From Arsenophonus sp045399315 (GTDB taxonomy: Bacteria > Pseudomonadota > Gammaproteobacteria > Enterobacterales > Enterobacteriaceae): 64,000 nucleotides of DNA. The notes below the pieces were generated by a model that worked only from the letters and a program-made list of their open reading frames with translations, was not told the DNA's origin and made no database searches. The stretch is taken from positions 88,860 to 152,859 of the forward strand of contig DAYVGO010000012.1 of assembly GCA_045399315.1 (NCBI GenBank), written 5' to 3'. Each line of letters starts with the position of its first letter. Position 1 is the stretch's first letter. A program made the translations under genes and the position numbers. This document shows, in pieces, positions 37,069 to 47,041 of this stretch.

Positions 37069-38403
37069 TTATTTACAATAATTCTTGGTATATATTCGAA
37101 TTAAGCCTGCTTTAGCAAATAACCAATAGACAAGTTTGGCAATAAACAGACAGAGTACAAATACCAAACCAAAAAACACCACTCGCGATACGAAAGAATC
37201 CACACCCTCACGGACAAGGACAATAATATTAAAAATAGCGCCAAAACAGAAAGCTTGCAGAATAACTGCTTTATAATGACTTGTTTCTATTTTGCTCCTT
37301 TCATAAAGCCAATCAAACCATTTAATAATCAAGCCAACGACAATTGCACCGATGGGAATAAAAACAGCCCCCCCCATAACCACTAAAGAACCAATTAATG
37401 TTGGCGAGATGGCTAAACCAGAGTGATTATTAATCACTTCCCAAGTAAGATAATTGGCTGTATTCAATATTATATCGGGTCGCTCAGGCCATAGCCAAAG
37501 TGGAATAAAAACATAAAAATCACGCACAATAGGCGCTAATCCCTGGAATTCGATTTTGTCATAGTTATCGAGTAATAATGCCAGGTTTTCCCAAGGAGAA
37601 AAGGTATCACGGGTTAAATAGAGAAAAGTATAAAAAGCCTCTGCACCACTAACATCTAATCCATAACGCTCTAATGCTAACCAAAACATGCCAACAATGC
37701 TGATAACACCAGCCATAGCTAGCATCCATAAATTAATCCAACCCCGGACGATGCCGATAAACAGGAAAAGTGCAAAGGCGATGATAATATTAGCCCGCGT
37801 TCCGCCCACAACCAAATAAGTAAATATTCCAAAGGTAACAGTACTAAACAGAAAAAATATCCAGCGATATTGGTTAGACTTTAAGAAATAAACAATTAAC
37901 ATTGCTGGGATGAAAAAATAAAAAAAACGTTTTAATGCCACACTTGAAACTTCATTAGAAAAAATCTGGCTATAGGACTGTAAACGAAATAACAAAAAAC
38001 CATTTTGTAAGAAAAATGTAGTCACTGTCATAACGGCAATAAGCATTAACAACAAACCAGTTAGCTTCGTTTCCACTCCATTCATTGTGAATAAAGGTTG
38101 CTGAGTTTGCTGGACATTACTTTTTAAACGGGTTTTGTAAGCAATATAATAAATGATGTAAAAACTGATAGATGAGAGCAGAGCATTTAATAATGCATTG
38201 GTTGGGACCACATTAACGTCAAATTTAAAAACAAGTAATCCAGTTAATGGGAAACCAAAGTAGAAAGTTAGTAAATAAAGTAAAGAAAAAAAGATATTAA
38301 AATTGAAGCGTACGCGCCGAAATTCTCGATATGTTAGTGCCAAAATTAATATCAGAGAGATAAAATAGACTATCGATAGGCAACCAAATTCCAATAAAGT
38401 CAT
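37069..38403 (-). CDS. wzyE: ECA polymerase WzyE
   Basis: Polytopic inner-membrane polymerase joining ECA trisaccharide units. The ATG at 38403 overlaps the wecF stop (TAATG) and aligns with the E. coli start, giving 444 residues (E. coli 450); a longer frame adds twelve unmatched residues. About eleven membrane segments are visible. Conserved stretches include FRRVRFNFNIFFSLLYLLTF, VGGTRANIIIAFALFLFIGI, YLTRDTFSPWENLALLL and NNHSGLAISPTLIGSLVVMG. Very well conserved for a Wzy protein. Confidence 0.95.
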   Translation of the reverse strand: MTLLEFGCLSIVYFISLILILALTYREFRRVRFNFNIFFSLLYLLTFYFGFPLTGLLVFKFDVNVVPTNALLNALLSSISFYIIYYIAYKTRLKSNVQQTQQPLFTMNGVETKLTGLLLMLIAVMTVTTFFLQNGFLLFRLQSYSQIFSNEVSSVALKRFFYFFIPAMLIVYFLKSNQYRWIFFLFSTVTFGIFTYLVVGGTRANIIIAFALFLFIGIVRGWINLWMLAMAGVISIVGMFWLALERYGLDVSGAEAFYTFLYLTRDTFSPWENLALLLDNYDKIEFQGLAPIVRDFYVFIPLWLWPERPDIILNTANYLTWEVINNHSGLAISPTLIGSLVVMGGAVFIPIGAIVVGLIIKWFDWLYERSKIETSHYKAVILQAFCFGAIFNIIVLVREGVDSFVSRVVFFGLVFVLCLFIAKLVYWLFAKAGLIRIYTKNYCK

Positions 38404-39485
38404 TACTGTTCTCCTATCGATGTTAATGCAGCTTGCCACCCTTTAATAAAATTGGGATAAAAAAAAGCTATCTGACTTCTATCCATTAACATAATTTTTT
38501 GTCGAATGGCATCCAGTTGCCGTTCATCTAATTCATCACCATAAAATAGAAAAGGTACATTCTGTTCGATAAGATCCTGCCAAAAGCAATTTTGACGACT
38601 AATAATAAAAGGAACCCCAAACTGAATTAATAAACACAATGTCCCTATGCCTTGCTGTCGTTTGAAAATAAAGTAGCCTAAATCACAACAACACAGTAAA
38701 GTGAGATAATCATCAAAAGCAATTTTTTCCTTAATAATTGTTACCTCCCCATTTGGGAAATAATTTTTAGCAGCCTGAACAACTTCTGCGATATAGGCTT
38801 GATTATTATCGGGGTATCCCATTGGAACAAAAATTTCTACCGGCTGATTAGCAAACTGCCTTTTAATCGCTAGTAACGCTTCAATATGTCGATTAGACTT
38901 GTCGCCTGAGTTACCAACTAAAATTGTTACTTTACCCGTTTGGTTAATTGATTTTTCATAAACGGTTAAAGCTGGATCCATTTTAGTTGGAAAATAGAGC
39001 AAAGATGTTGGGATAGCTGGATTTAACTGGGAAAAATAATTTAAATCCCCTCGCGTAGCAAAAACATGTCCTACTCGTTTAAATGCCAGACGTCGCAAAT
39101 AATAAAATAATCTAAATTTCAATGAAACTGAGTCTTCATAGAGATCAGCTCCCCAAATATGCCATAAAAATTGTTGTCGACTAATCTTGCCAAGCAATAA
39201 TGCAAACCAAATTGACACATTAAACTGGCCATGAAAGAAGAATTGACAATTTCTATCGGCCTGTGCTTGCCTAGCGATGACATTAGCAATTGCTTTTTTA
39301 TTGTCAAATTGGCTAATGTCTAGATGTGGATAGAGTGATGCTAGATTTAGATCACGACTAACAATCATAAACTGTCTTTTTCCTTCTGATGGCATTGACG
39401 AATATAAAAAATCATTAAAAAATGCTAACACTGTCTGGTTATGATGTGGGATGTCGGATCCTAATACATGGATTAACGTTTTCAT
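38403..39485 (-). CDS. wecF: 4-acetamido-4,6-dideoxygalactose transferase WecF
   Basis: Adds Fuc4NAc to ECA lipid II, making lipid III. The 360 residues (E. coli 359) match the Glyco_transf_56 family: MKTLIHVLGSDIPHHNQTVL at the N-terminus, WHIWGADLYED, ILVGNSGDKSNRHIEAL and YFIFKRQQGIGTLCLLIQFG. The start overlaps the wzxE stop by four bases and the stop overlaps wzyE by one, so the three genes are translationally coupled. Cytoplasmic, membrane-associated. Confidence 0.95.
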   Translation of the reverse strand: MKTLIHVLGSDIPHHNQTVLAFFNDFLYSSMPSEGKRQFMIVSRDLNLASLYPHLDISQFDNKKAIANVIARQAQADRNCQFFFHGQFNVSIWFALLLGKISRQQFLWHIWGADLYEDSVSLKFRLFYYLRRLAFKRVGHVFATRGDLNYFSQLNPAIPTSLLYFPTKMDPALTVYEKSINQTGKVTILVGNSGDKSNRHIEALLAIKRQFANQPVEIFVPMGYPDNNQAYIAEVVQAAKNYFPNGEVTIIKEKIAFDDYLTLLCCCDLGYFIFKRQQGIGTLCLLIQFGVPFIISRQNCFWQDLIEQNVPFLFYGDELDERQLDAIRQKIMLMDRSQIAFFYPNFIKGWQAALTSIGEQ

Positions 39486-40732
39486 GTTTGCCTGTGGTAA
39501 AGATAGAATATGCCACTACAAAGTATAAAATAAACAATATAAGTTGCCATATAAGCCTGAGCAGCGCCTAACGCGCCGTAAGCTGGTATTAGCCAATAAG
39601 CAAATCCGGTTAATAATGCAAATTGAGTCACTTCCGTTAAAATGTAAAACCGTAATGCTGCCTTAGCAATAACTAAATAACCGAAGACATAAGCGCCTAC
39701 TTTCAATACATCACCAATCAACTGCCAGGCAAAAAGATCACGCATAGCCATAAACTTATCGGAAAAAAGCAACCATATAGCCAGATCTCGTAATAACCAT
39801 ACAGTAAAACTAGCTATCACTACCGCCGGTAAAACAAATTTCAAAGCTTTAAAAATTTCTGTACTAATCTCATGTTTATGCTGCAATTTAGCTAATGTTG
39901 GCAACAAATAAACGGTAAAAGATGCGGTAATAAACTGTAAATAAACATCTGAAATACTACTCACTGCCTGCCAAATACCGACTTCATGCCAACTATATTG
40001 CTCAGCCAATAAATTTCTCATCATAATATAGGCAACCGGCAACGTGACTGAGGTTATTAACGCCATTAAAGTAAACTTAGCCAAATTATGACCAATGGCA
40101 CCATTCCATTTTGGTTTAAAATATAACCAAATCAGTTGCTTATGGCGTAAAATCATGAACGCTGCTGGCACAACAATCAACGCCATAACTAAAGCTAAGC
40201 CTATTAATGCACCTTCATAACCAGTTAATCTAAAACAAATATAGTAAGCAATCACTCCTGCTAAGCTACCGATGATAATCGATAGTGCATTACCTTTCAC
40301 ATCACGGTAACCTTTTAGTATGGCCAGAAAATAATTAGCGTAAGCGATCCCAATTTGTATCAATGCTAAGGCACAAATAACGGTTTGATAATGTGTATGA
40401 CCAAATAGTACCAGACTGATAAATGAGCTAGAAAGTAAAAAAATAATCGCTAATAAGGTTGAAAAGCCCAAAATAATTGCTGATGAAGTACCTAATACAG
40501 AACCTAATTTTGTTGGTGTCTGACGATATTCAGCAACATATTTGGTTACGCCATTGAAGATCCCTGCACCTGATAAAACACCAAGCACAGTAATCAGTTG
40601 ACGAAAATTTCCTGCCTGACCAACACCACTAGGGCCAAAAGAAACAGCCAATAATTTAATAACGATTAACCCTGCACCAATTTTTATCAAGGTTGAAATC
40701 GCTGTCCAAATAGACGCTTTAGCTAATGACAT
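39482..40732 (-). CDS. wzxE: ECA lipid III flippase WzxE
   Basis: MATE-like flippase moving lipid III across the inner membrane. It has 416 residues, the E. coli length, with about twelve transmembrane helices. The N-terminus MSLAKASIWTAISTLIKIGA and SGAGIFNGVTKYVAEYR are typical of WzxE. It starts two bases after the wecE stop. Intact. Confidence 0.95.
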   Translation of the reverse strand: MSLAKASIWTAISTLIKIGAGLIVIKLLAVSFGPSGVGQAGNFRQLITVLGVLSGAGIFNGVTKYVAEYRQTPTKLGSVLGTSSAIILGFSTLLAIIFLLSSSFISLVLFGHTHYQTVICALALIQIGIAYANYFLAILKGYRDVKGNALSIIIGSLAGVIAYYICFRLTGYEGALIGLALVMALIVVPAAFMILRHKQLIWLYFKPKWNGAIGHNLAKFTLMALITSVTLPVAYIMMRNLLAEQYSWHEVGIWQAVSSISDVYLQFITASFTVYLLPTLAKLQHKHEISTEIFKALKFVLPAVVIASFTVWLLRDLAIWLLFSDKFMAMRDLFAWQLIGDVLKVGAYVFGYLVIAKAALRFYILTEVTQFALLTGFAYWLIPAYGALGAAQAYMATYIVYFILCSGIFYLYHRQT

Positions 40733-40733
40733 A

Positions 40734-41864
40734 TCACGTAAAAAAACATTGGATTTGCTTGATCACCTGTTGCTGTTCTTCATCGGTAAGATTATAGAAT
40801 ATTGGTAATCGAACTAAACGATCACTTTCTTTAGTCGTATAACAATCATCACCATGAAAACGGCCAAATTTGCGACCAGCTGGACTGGAGTGTAAAGCAA
40901 CATAATGAAATACGGACAAAATATTGGCTGCTTGCATATGTTTATTGAACGCTGTTCTTTGGTCAATATCTTTCAATTTGATATAGAACATATGAGCATT
41001 ATGTGCCAAATTAGGGGATATAATCGGTAAATCTAGCTTACCGATGTTAGCTAAAGGCTTAAGCGCCAAATAATAGTTTTTCCATAAATTTAGCCTACGC
41101 TGATTAATTTTATCCGCCTGCTCCAATTGTGCCCATAAATAAGCTGCTTGTAGCTCTGACATTAAATAACTGGAACCAATGTCTCGCCAGGTATATTTAT
41201 CAACTTGACCACGGAAAAACTGACTGCGATCCGTTCCTTTTTCACGAACAATTTCTGCTCGCTCAATAAGTGAAGGATCATTAATGAGTACAGCACCACC
41301 CTCACCACCAGACGAGTAATTTTTTGTTTCATGAAAACTATAACAACCAATATGTCCTATCGTGCCAAGCGCTTTACCTTTATAAGTCGACATCACGCCT
41401 TGAGCCGCGTCTTCTACAACATAAAGATAATGTTTTTCTGCCAATGCCATAATCACATCCATTTCACAGACCACACCAGCATAGTGAACAGGAACAATTG
41501 CTCGCGTTTTGGCCGTAATCGCCGCTTCAATCTTATTTTCATCCATATTCATGGTATCGGGACGTATATCGATAAATACAATCGTCGCCCCCCTTAACAC
41601 AAAAGCATTCGCGGTAGAAACAAAGGTAAAACTTGGCATGATGACTTCATCGCCTGGCTTAATATCAAGCAAAATAGCCGCCATTTCCAAAGATGCAGTA
41701 CAAGAAGGTGTTAGCAACACTTTCGGACACTGAAAACGCTTTTCCAACCACTGTTCACAGCGCTTAGTAAAGTGCCCATCACCACATAACTTGCCACTCT
41801 GTATGGCTTCTTGCATATAACTTAATTCAGTACCGATAATTGGTGGTTTATTAAATGGGATCAT
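40734..41864 (-). CDS. wecE: dTDP-4-amino-4,6-dideoxygalactose transaminase WecE
   Basis: PLP aminotransferase making dTDP-Fuc4N for ECA. The ATG at 41864 has AGGACG upstream and gives exactly 376 residues, the E. coli length, starting MIPFNKPPIIGTELSYMQEA; the longer frame to 41939 lies in wecD. The DegT/DnrJ/EryC1 fold is clear: TPSCTASLEMAAILLD (PLP phosphate), EDAAQGVMSTYKGKALGTIG, and the Schiff-base Lys in FHETKNYSSGGEGG. It overlaps wecD by 14 bases. Confidence 0.96.
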   Translation of the reverse strand: MIPFNKPPIIGTELSYMQEAIQSGKLCGDGHFTKRCEQWLEKRFQCPKVLLTPSCTASLEMAAILLDIKPGDEVIMPSFTFVSTANAFVLRGATIVFIDIRPDTMNMDENKIEAAITAKTRAIVPVHYAGVVCEMDVIMALAEKHYLYVVEDAAQGVMSTYKGKALGTIGHIGCYSFHETKNYSSGGEGGAVLINDPSLIERAEIVREKGTDRSQFFRGQVDKYTWRDIGSSYLMSELQAAYLWAQLEQADKINQRRLNLWKNYYLALKPLANIGKLDLPIISPNLAHNAHMFYIKLKDIDQRTAFNKHMQAANILSVFHYVALHSSPAGRKFGRFHGDDCYTTKESDRLVRLPIFYNLTDEEQQQVIKQIQCFFT

Positions 41865-42588
41865 TTCGTCCTCTATATAACCAATAAGCTGTGGTTTCAG
41901 TTTGTGCACTCGTTTGTGAATAAAGACGCATAGCGCCAATATTACTGATTTGAGTCGCTATCCTTAATCGCTCTACTCCTTGCCGCTCACACCATTGGCA
42001 CGCTGCTGTTAGTAATTGTTTACCAACTCCTTTACCTTGATGGGCAGCAACAGTGGCTAATAAACCAATTCGCGCCTCTTTTGCTACTGCTAGTTTCCTT
42101 ACGGTGACAAACCCCTGAATATCGCCTAGCTCATTTTTAACTAACAAGCAAACATCATCGAAAGTACCCTTAACGGCTTTTTCAAGCCAAACAGAATAAA
42201 AACGGGCGTTATCTTCTAATCGATACCAGGGCGCACGAAAACGGCTATGGGAAAAAGCAGTGGCCGCAATACCTTTCAACACTTCAATATCATTTGCAGC
42301 AGCCACGGTTAAATTTTTATTAGCTAAATCTAAACCGCGATTTTTAATCCTACTGGCAATATTCAGGCAAAAATCGACTTCACCTTCTACTAGCCAAAAA
42401 CCCATAACCAACATTGCATCAATCAGTTCAGTATTAGCGGTAGCAATTTTGGCTTGTACAATATCGTAGTCTGCTAATTGATCTAATGAAAGAGCCGGCG
42501 CATCGGGTGTAAAATGTAACTTTGCCGTTTTACAGTTAAAAAAATCACTTTCCCAACTGAGTATTTCAATATTGGCGTGGACAAACAT
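41851..42588 (-). CDS. wecD: dTDP-fucosamine acetyltransferase WecD (RffC)
   Basis: GNAT enzyme acetylating dTDP-Fuc4N to dTDP-Fuc4NAc. From the ATG at 42588 (AGGA upstream) it has 245 residues, against 224 in E. coli. AFSHSRFRAPWYR, VKGTFDDVCLLV and the acetyl-CoA loop AAHQGKGVGKQLL identify it, and it ends with QTETTAYWLYRG like the E. coli protein. The extra length comes from several small insertions and a short C-terminal tail. It overlaps rffH by 23 bases and wecE by 14. Confidence 0.94.
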   Translation of the reverse strand: MFVHANIEILSWESDFFNCKTAKLHFTPDAPALSLDQLADYDIVQAKIATANTELIDAMLVMGFWLVEGEVDFCLNIASRIKNRGLDLANKNLTVAAANDIEVLKGIAATAFSHSRFRAPWYRLEDNARFYSVWLEKAVKGTFDDVCLLVKNELGDIQGFVTVRKLAVAKEARIGLLATVAAHQGKGVGKQLLTAACQWCERQGVERLRIATQISNIGAMRLYSQTSAQTETTAYWLYRGRNDPI

Positions 42589-43447
42589 GTAGTAAATCCT
42601 GTAAATATTGACCATAATCGGTTTTCGTCAGTTTCTGCGCTGATTTTGCAACCTGTTCATCAGTCAACCAACCGTTACGCCATGCTATTTCTTCTAGGCA
42701 AGCAATCTTAAATCCCTGCCTTTTCTCAACAGCCTGCACAAAAGTGCTTGCTTCAATTAAGCTGTCATGCGTGCCGGTATCTAACCAGGCAAACCCTCGG
42801 CCTAATAGCTCAACATTTAACTCACCACGCTCAAGATATATTTGATTCAGGCAAGTGATCTCAAACTCGCCACGTGGCGAAGGTTTAATTTGTTTAGCAA
42901 AATCAATAACTTGATTATCATAAAAATAGAGGCCGGTAACTGCCCAGTTCGATTTAGGCCACTGTGGTTTCTCTTCAATAGAAAGCACTTTAAATTGTTC
43001 ATCAAATTCAACTACCCCAAAACGTTCAGGATCCATCACCTGATAAGCAAAAATCGTTGCCCCTAATTGACGAGTAACAACCGCTTTTAACTTATCGCTA
43101 AAAGCCTGCCCAAAATAGATATTGTCACCTAATATTAAACAGCAAGCATCATTACCAATAAAACGTTCACCGATCAAAAACGCCTGGGCTAACCCATCAG
43201 GCGAGGGTTGTACGACATAACTGAAATGAACACCAAAAGCATCACCATCGCCGAGTAAACGCTGATAATCAGGCAAATCTTCAGGCGTCGAAATAATCAA
43301 TATTTCTCGAATACCTGCCAACATTAGTACCGAAAGTGGATAGTAAATCATTGGCTTATCATAAATAGGTAAGAGTTGTTTAGAGACACCTCGAGTAATG
43401 GGGTACAAACGGGTTCCTGCTCCACCAGCCAAAACAATGCCTTTCAT
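42566..43447 (-). CDS. rffH: Glucose-1-phosphate thymidylyltransferase RffH
   Basis: Makes dTDP-glucose from glucose-1-phosphate and dTTP, first step of the dTDP-Fuc4NAc branch of ECA. The ATG at 43447 with AGGA upstream gives 293 residues, the E. coli length; an adjacent GTG would add one. Signature GGAGTRLYPITRGVSKQLLP with the catalytic Lys region, then LGDNIYFG, EEKPQWPKSNWAVTGLYFYD and FAWLDTGTHDSL are all present. Another RmlA may exist elsewhere for O-antigen, not judged here. Confidence 0.96.
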   Translation of the reverse strand: MKGIVLAGGAGTRLYPITRGVSKQLLPIYDKPMIYYPLSVLMLAGIREILIISTPEDLPDYQRLLGDGDAFGVHFSYVVQPSPDGLAQAFLIGERFIGNDACCLILGDNIYFGQAFSDKLKAVVTRQLGATIFAYQVMDPERFGVVEFDEQFKVLSIEEKPQWPKSNWAVTGLYFYDNQVIDFAKQIKPSPRGEFEITCLNQIYLERGELNVELLGRGFAWLDTGTHDSLIEASTFVQAVEKRQGFKIACLEEIAWRNGWLTDEQVAKSAQKLTKTDYGQYLQDLLHVCPRQY

Positions 43448-43466
43448 CACTTTTCCTCATTTCCTA

Positions 43467-44540
43467 TTATGGCACTATACCTAAACGTTGACCTGCATAT
43501 GAACCATCCTGCACATGGCGCCACCAATTCTCATTACTCAAATACCATTCAACTGTTTTACGAATACCCGATTCGAAGGTTTCTTGTGGCTTCCAACCCA
43601 ACTCTCGCTCTATCTTACTAGCATCAATGGCATAACGTATATCATGGCCTGGACGATCAGTAACAAAAGTAATTAAATCACGATAATGGGAGACACCCGC
43701 TGGTTTAACCGGACACAATTCTTCTAGCAGATCGCAAATTGTCTTTACCACATCAAGATTTTTTCGCTCGTTATGACCACCAATATTATAAGTCTTACCA
43801 GACTCCGCTTGACTGATGACTAAGTGCAAGGCACACGCGTGATCTTCAACATAAAGCCAATCACGTATCTGTTCACCTTGACCATAAACAGGCAATGATT
43901 TACCAGCTATCGCGTTCAATATCATCAAAGGAATTAATTTTTCAGGAAAGTGATAAGGGCCATAATTATTTGAACAATTGGTCACTAATATCGGTAAACC
44001 ATAAGTACGGTTCCAAGCTCTGACTAAATGATCACTGGAAGCCTTAGAGGCTGAATAAGGGCTACTCGGTGCATAAGGAGTTGTTTCAGTAAATAGCACC
44101 TCAGTCGCATGCAGATCACCATAAACTTCATCGGTAGAAATATGATGGAAACGAAATCGCTGTTTTTGTTGATGGGTTAAATTATTCCAATAATTGCGAG
44201 CTACCTCTAATAAAAGATAAGTGCCAACAATATTGGTTTCAATAAAGGCCGCGGGCCCATCAATAGAGCGATCAACGTGACTTTCCGCCGCTAAATGCAT
44301 AACTGCATCCGGTTGATATTGTTGAAAAATTTTATCAAGTGCCGGTCTGTTACAAATGTTCACCTGGGCAAAAGCATAACGAGGACTGTCTATGACTGTC
44401 GCTAATGACTCCAGATTACCTGCATAAGTCAAACTATCAACAACAACCACGCTATCGTTAGTGTTGTCTATGATATGACGAACCACTGCTGAACCAATAA
44501 ATCCGGCCCCACCAGTAACTAAAATACGTTTCAACGCCAA
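43467..44540 (-). CDS. rffG: dTDP-glucose 4,6-dehydratase RffG
   Basis: SDR enzyme converting dTDP-glucose to the 4-keto-6-deoxy sugar for ECA. The 357 residues (E. coli 355) show the NAD-binding GGAGFIGSAVVRHI, AAESHVDRSIDGP, the active-site segment ISTDEVYGDL, and the catalytic YSASKASSD (Tyr-x3-Lys). RDWLYVEDH and NIGGHNE follow. It overlaps wecC by ten bases and rffH follows after 19 bases. Confidence 0.96.
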   Translation of the reverse strand: MALKRILVTGGAGFIGSAVVRHIIDNTNDSVVVVDSLTYAGNLESLATVIDSPRYAFAQVNICNRPALDKIFQQYQPDAVMHLAAESHVDRSIDGPAAFIETNIVGTYLLLEVARNYWNNLTHQQKQRFRFHHISTDEVYGDLHATEVLFTETTPYAPSSPYSASKASSDHLVRAWNRTYGLPILVTNCSNNYGPYHFPEKLIPLMILNAIAGKSLPVYGQGEQIRDWLYVEDHACALHLVISQAESGKTYNIGGHNERKNLDVVKTICDLLEELCPVKPAGVSHYRDLITFVTDRPGHDIRYAIDASKIERELGWKPQETFESGIRKTVEWYLSNENWWRHVQDGSYAGQRLGIVP

Positions 44541-45793
44541 ACTCCTTTCATATCAACTACCCATTTTTGCCGGATTTGTTGGCCATTAATCACCTTAAAT
44601 TGTTTATGATCAACTAGCAACAAAATAATATCTGCATTAGCAATCGCAATTTCAGTAGTTACCAATTGACATAGGCCATTCAGTAGTTTTGGCAGCTGTT
44701 CAATATTAGGTTCTACTACATAAGTAGTACCAGTATGCCAATCTGCAATCATTTTTGTGATTTGCATAGCGGGGCTTTCTCGCAAATCATCAATATCCGG
44801 TTTAAAGGCCAGACCAAAACAGGCGATTTTAATTTCATTTGCCCGTTTGCCGGTCTCAGTTAAACAATCGGCTAGCACTGTCTTGACCTGATCAACAACC
44901 CAGATTGGTTTACTGTCATTAACCAAACGGGCTGTATGGATCAAACGAGATTGCTTTGGATTTTGCGCAACAATGAACCAAGGATCGACCGCAATACAAT
45001 GACCTCCAACACCAGGGCCTGGCTGTAAAATATTGACTCGTGGGTGACGATTAGCCAAACTAATTAACTCCCAAATATTAATACCTTGCTCGGCACAAAT
45101 AAAAGACAATTCATTGGCAAAAGCAATATTCACATCGCGAAAACTGTTTTCTGTCAATTTACACATTTCAGCTGTTTTCGCATTAGTGAATATACATTCA
45201 CCTGCCAGGAAAATTTTATATAATTCACTTGCTCGTTGGGACGACTTCATCGTCATACCACCAATGACCCGATCATTTTCGATCAGTTCAACCATGACCT
45301 TACCTGGTAAAACACGTTCCGGACAATAAGCGATATCAATATCTGAATTTTCACCTTGTTGCTGTGGAAATGTCAGATCAGTACGTATAGAGGCGAGCTG
45401 CTGTGCCATTTGCTCAGTCGCTCCGATAGGAGAAGTAGACTCAAGAATAATTAAATCGCCTTTTTTTAAAAACGGAGCAATTGATTCTGCCGCTGCCATA
45501 ACATAAGAGAGATCAGGCTTATGATCATCTTTAAATGGTGTAGGAACCGCAATCAAAAACGCATCTGCGCTTCTAGGTGTAATGAACGCTTTCAAATAGC
45601 CAGCTTCTACAGCTGTTTTTACCGTCTTATATAAATCAGGTTCAACAATATGGATTTTGCCTTGATTAATTGTATCAACCGCATATTGATTAACATCAAC
45701 CCCAATCACTTTTTTCTGGCGAGCAGCAAAAGCTGCTGCGGTAGGTAAACCGATATAGCCTAAACCAATAACAGAAATAATTTCAAAACTCAT
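44531..45793 (-). CDS. wecC: UDP-N-acetyl-D-mannosamine dehydrogenase WecC
   Basis: NAD-dependent oxidation of UDP-ManNAc to UDP-ManNAcA, an ECA precursor. The 420 residues match E. coli exactly. N-terminal Rossmann motif VIGLGYIGLPTAAAFAARQK, then LESTSPIGATEQ, AYCPERVLPG, the catalytic Cys in GPGVGGHCIAVDPWF, and CFGLAFKPDIDDLRESPAMQ. It overlaps wecB by four bases, coupling both steps from UDP-GlcNAc. Confidence 0.97.
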   Translation of the reverse strand: MSFEIISVIGLGYIGLPTAAAFAARQKKVIGVDVNQYAVDTINQGKIHIVEPDLYKTVKTAVEAGYLKAFITPRSADAFLIAVPTPFKDDHKPDLSYVMAAAESIAPFLKKGDLIILESTSPIGATEQMAQQLASIRTDLTFPQQQGENSDIDIAYCPERVLPGKVMVELIENDRVIGGMTMKSSQRASELYKIFLAGECIFTNAKTAEMCKLTENSFRDVNIAFANELSFICAEQGINIWELISLANRHPRVNILQPGPGVGGHCIAVDPWFIVAQNPKQSRLIHTARLVNDSKPIWVVDQVKTVLADCLTETGKRANEIKIACFGLAFKPDIDDLRESPAMQITKMIADWHTGTTYVVEPNIEQLPKLLNGLCQLVTTEIAIANADIILLLVDHKQFKVINGQQIRQKWVVDMKGVWR

Positions 45794-46920
45794 AATGTCA
45801 CCTGATTTGTTTTCAACGCTTCAAGAATTCGCTGGCAAGCCTTACCATCACCATAAGGATTATACACGCGGCTCATTTTCTGGTAAGCATCGTCATCCGT
45901 CAGCAATTGTGTTACTGCTTGAACAATATTTTCTGTTTGTGTACCAACTAGACGTACTGTTCCGGCTTCAACCGCTTCAGGACGCTCAGTAGTATCACGC
46001 ATAACCAATACCGGTTTGCCTAAAGCTGGCGCTTCTTCTTGAATACCACCTGAATCTGTCAGGATCAAATAAGAGTTATTCATTAAATAAATAAAAGGTA
46101 AATAATCCTGTGGATCAATTAGGATTATATTATCAATACCATGCAAAATACGTTGCACCGGTTCGTTCACATTAGGATTGAGATGAACCGGATAGACGAC
46201 TTGCACATCAGTATGATTTTTAGCGATTTCCGCTAATGCATGACAAATACGTTCAAATCCACAACCAAAACTTTCCCGTCGATGGCCTGTAATTAATAGC
46301 ATTTTTTTATCTCGATCAAGAAAAGGGTATTGCGCTGCTAGACTTGCTCGTATAGTGGCATCACTCATAACTTTATTACGCACCCAGAACAATGCATCAA
46401 TTACTGTGTTACCAGTCACAAAAATATGCTGAGCGGGGATCGATTCACACTGTAAATTTTTGCGGGAATACTCAGTAGGAGCAAAATGATACATTGCAAG
46501 ATGGCTGGCAATCTTACGATTGGCCTCTTCTGGCCAAGGAGAATACAAGTTACCGGTACGCAATCCTGCTTCAACATGACCAACAAGAATACGTTGATAA
46601 AAAGCAGCCAGGCTGGTCGCCAGCGTGGTGGCCGTATCACCATGAACTAATACTACATCGGGTTTAAAAGATAATAGTACGGGTTTCATTCCTTCAAGAA
46701 TACGACAGGTAATATCGGTTAAATCTTGTCCAGGTGTCATAATATCTAAATCGTAATCAGGTGTGATCTCAAACAGATGCAACACCTGATCCAGCATTTC
46801 TCTATGCTGAGCCGTTACGCAAACTTTCGATTCAAAAGCATTATCGTTTGTCAAAGCATGTACCATTGGAGCCATTTTTATGGCTTCAGGGCGAGTACCA
46901 AACACAGTCAACACTTTCAC
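45790..46920 (-). CDS. wecB: UDP-N-acetylglucosamine 2-epimerase WecB
   Basis: Non-hydrolysing epimerase making UDP-ManNAc from UDP-GlcNAc. The 376 residues equal E. coli. Diagnostic blocks are VFGTRPEAIKMAPMV, VHGDTATT, GHVEAGLRTGNLYSPWPEE, TGHRRESFG, and the UDP-binding LTDSGGIQEEAPALGKPVLV. GlmZ, elsewhere in this window, helps keep up supply of the UDP-GlcNAc substrate via glmS. Intact. Confidence 0.97.
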   Translation of the reverse strand: MKVLTVFGTRPEAIKMAPMVHALTNDNAFESKVCVTAQHREMLDQVLHLFEITPDYDLDIMTPGQDLTDITCRILEGMKPVLLSFKPDVVLVHGDTATTLATSLAAFYQRILVGHVEAGLRTGNLYSPWPEEANRKIASHLAMYHFAPTEYSRKNLQCESIPAQHIFVTGNTVIDALFWVRNKVMSDATIRASLAAQYPFLDRDKKMLLITGHRRESFGCGFERICHALAEIAKNHTDVQVVYPVHLNPNVNEPVQRILHGIDNIILIDPQDYLPFIYLMNNSYLILTDSGGIQEEAPALGKPVLVMRDTTERPEAVEAGTVRLVGTQTENIVQAVTQLLTDDDAYQKMSRVYNPYGDGKACQRILEALKTNQVTL

Positions 46921-47041
46921 AGTGACTCTCTTTTTATTTTAACATTATCTACTAATGAGATGTATTATCAATAATGATTCTATCTTCAACACATTAATAA
47001 TTTGTTGAAGTCCTCTATATTGCTATATGTTTAGCAAATAA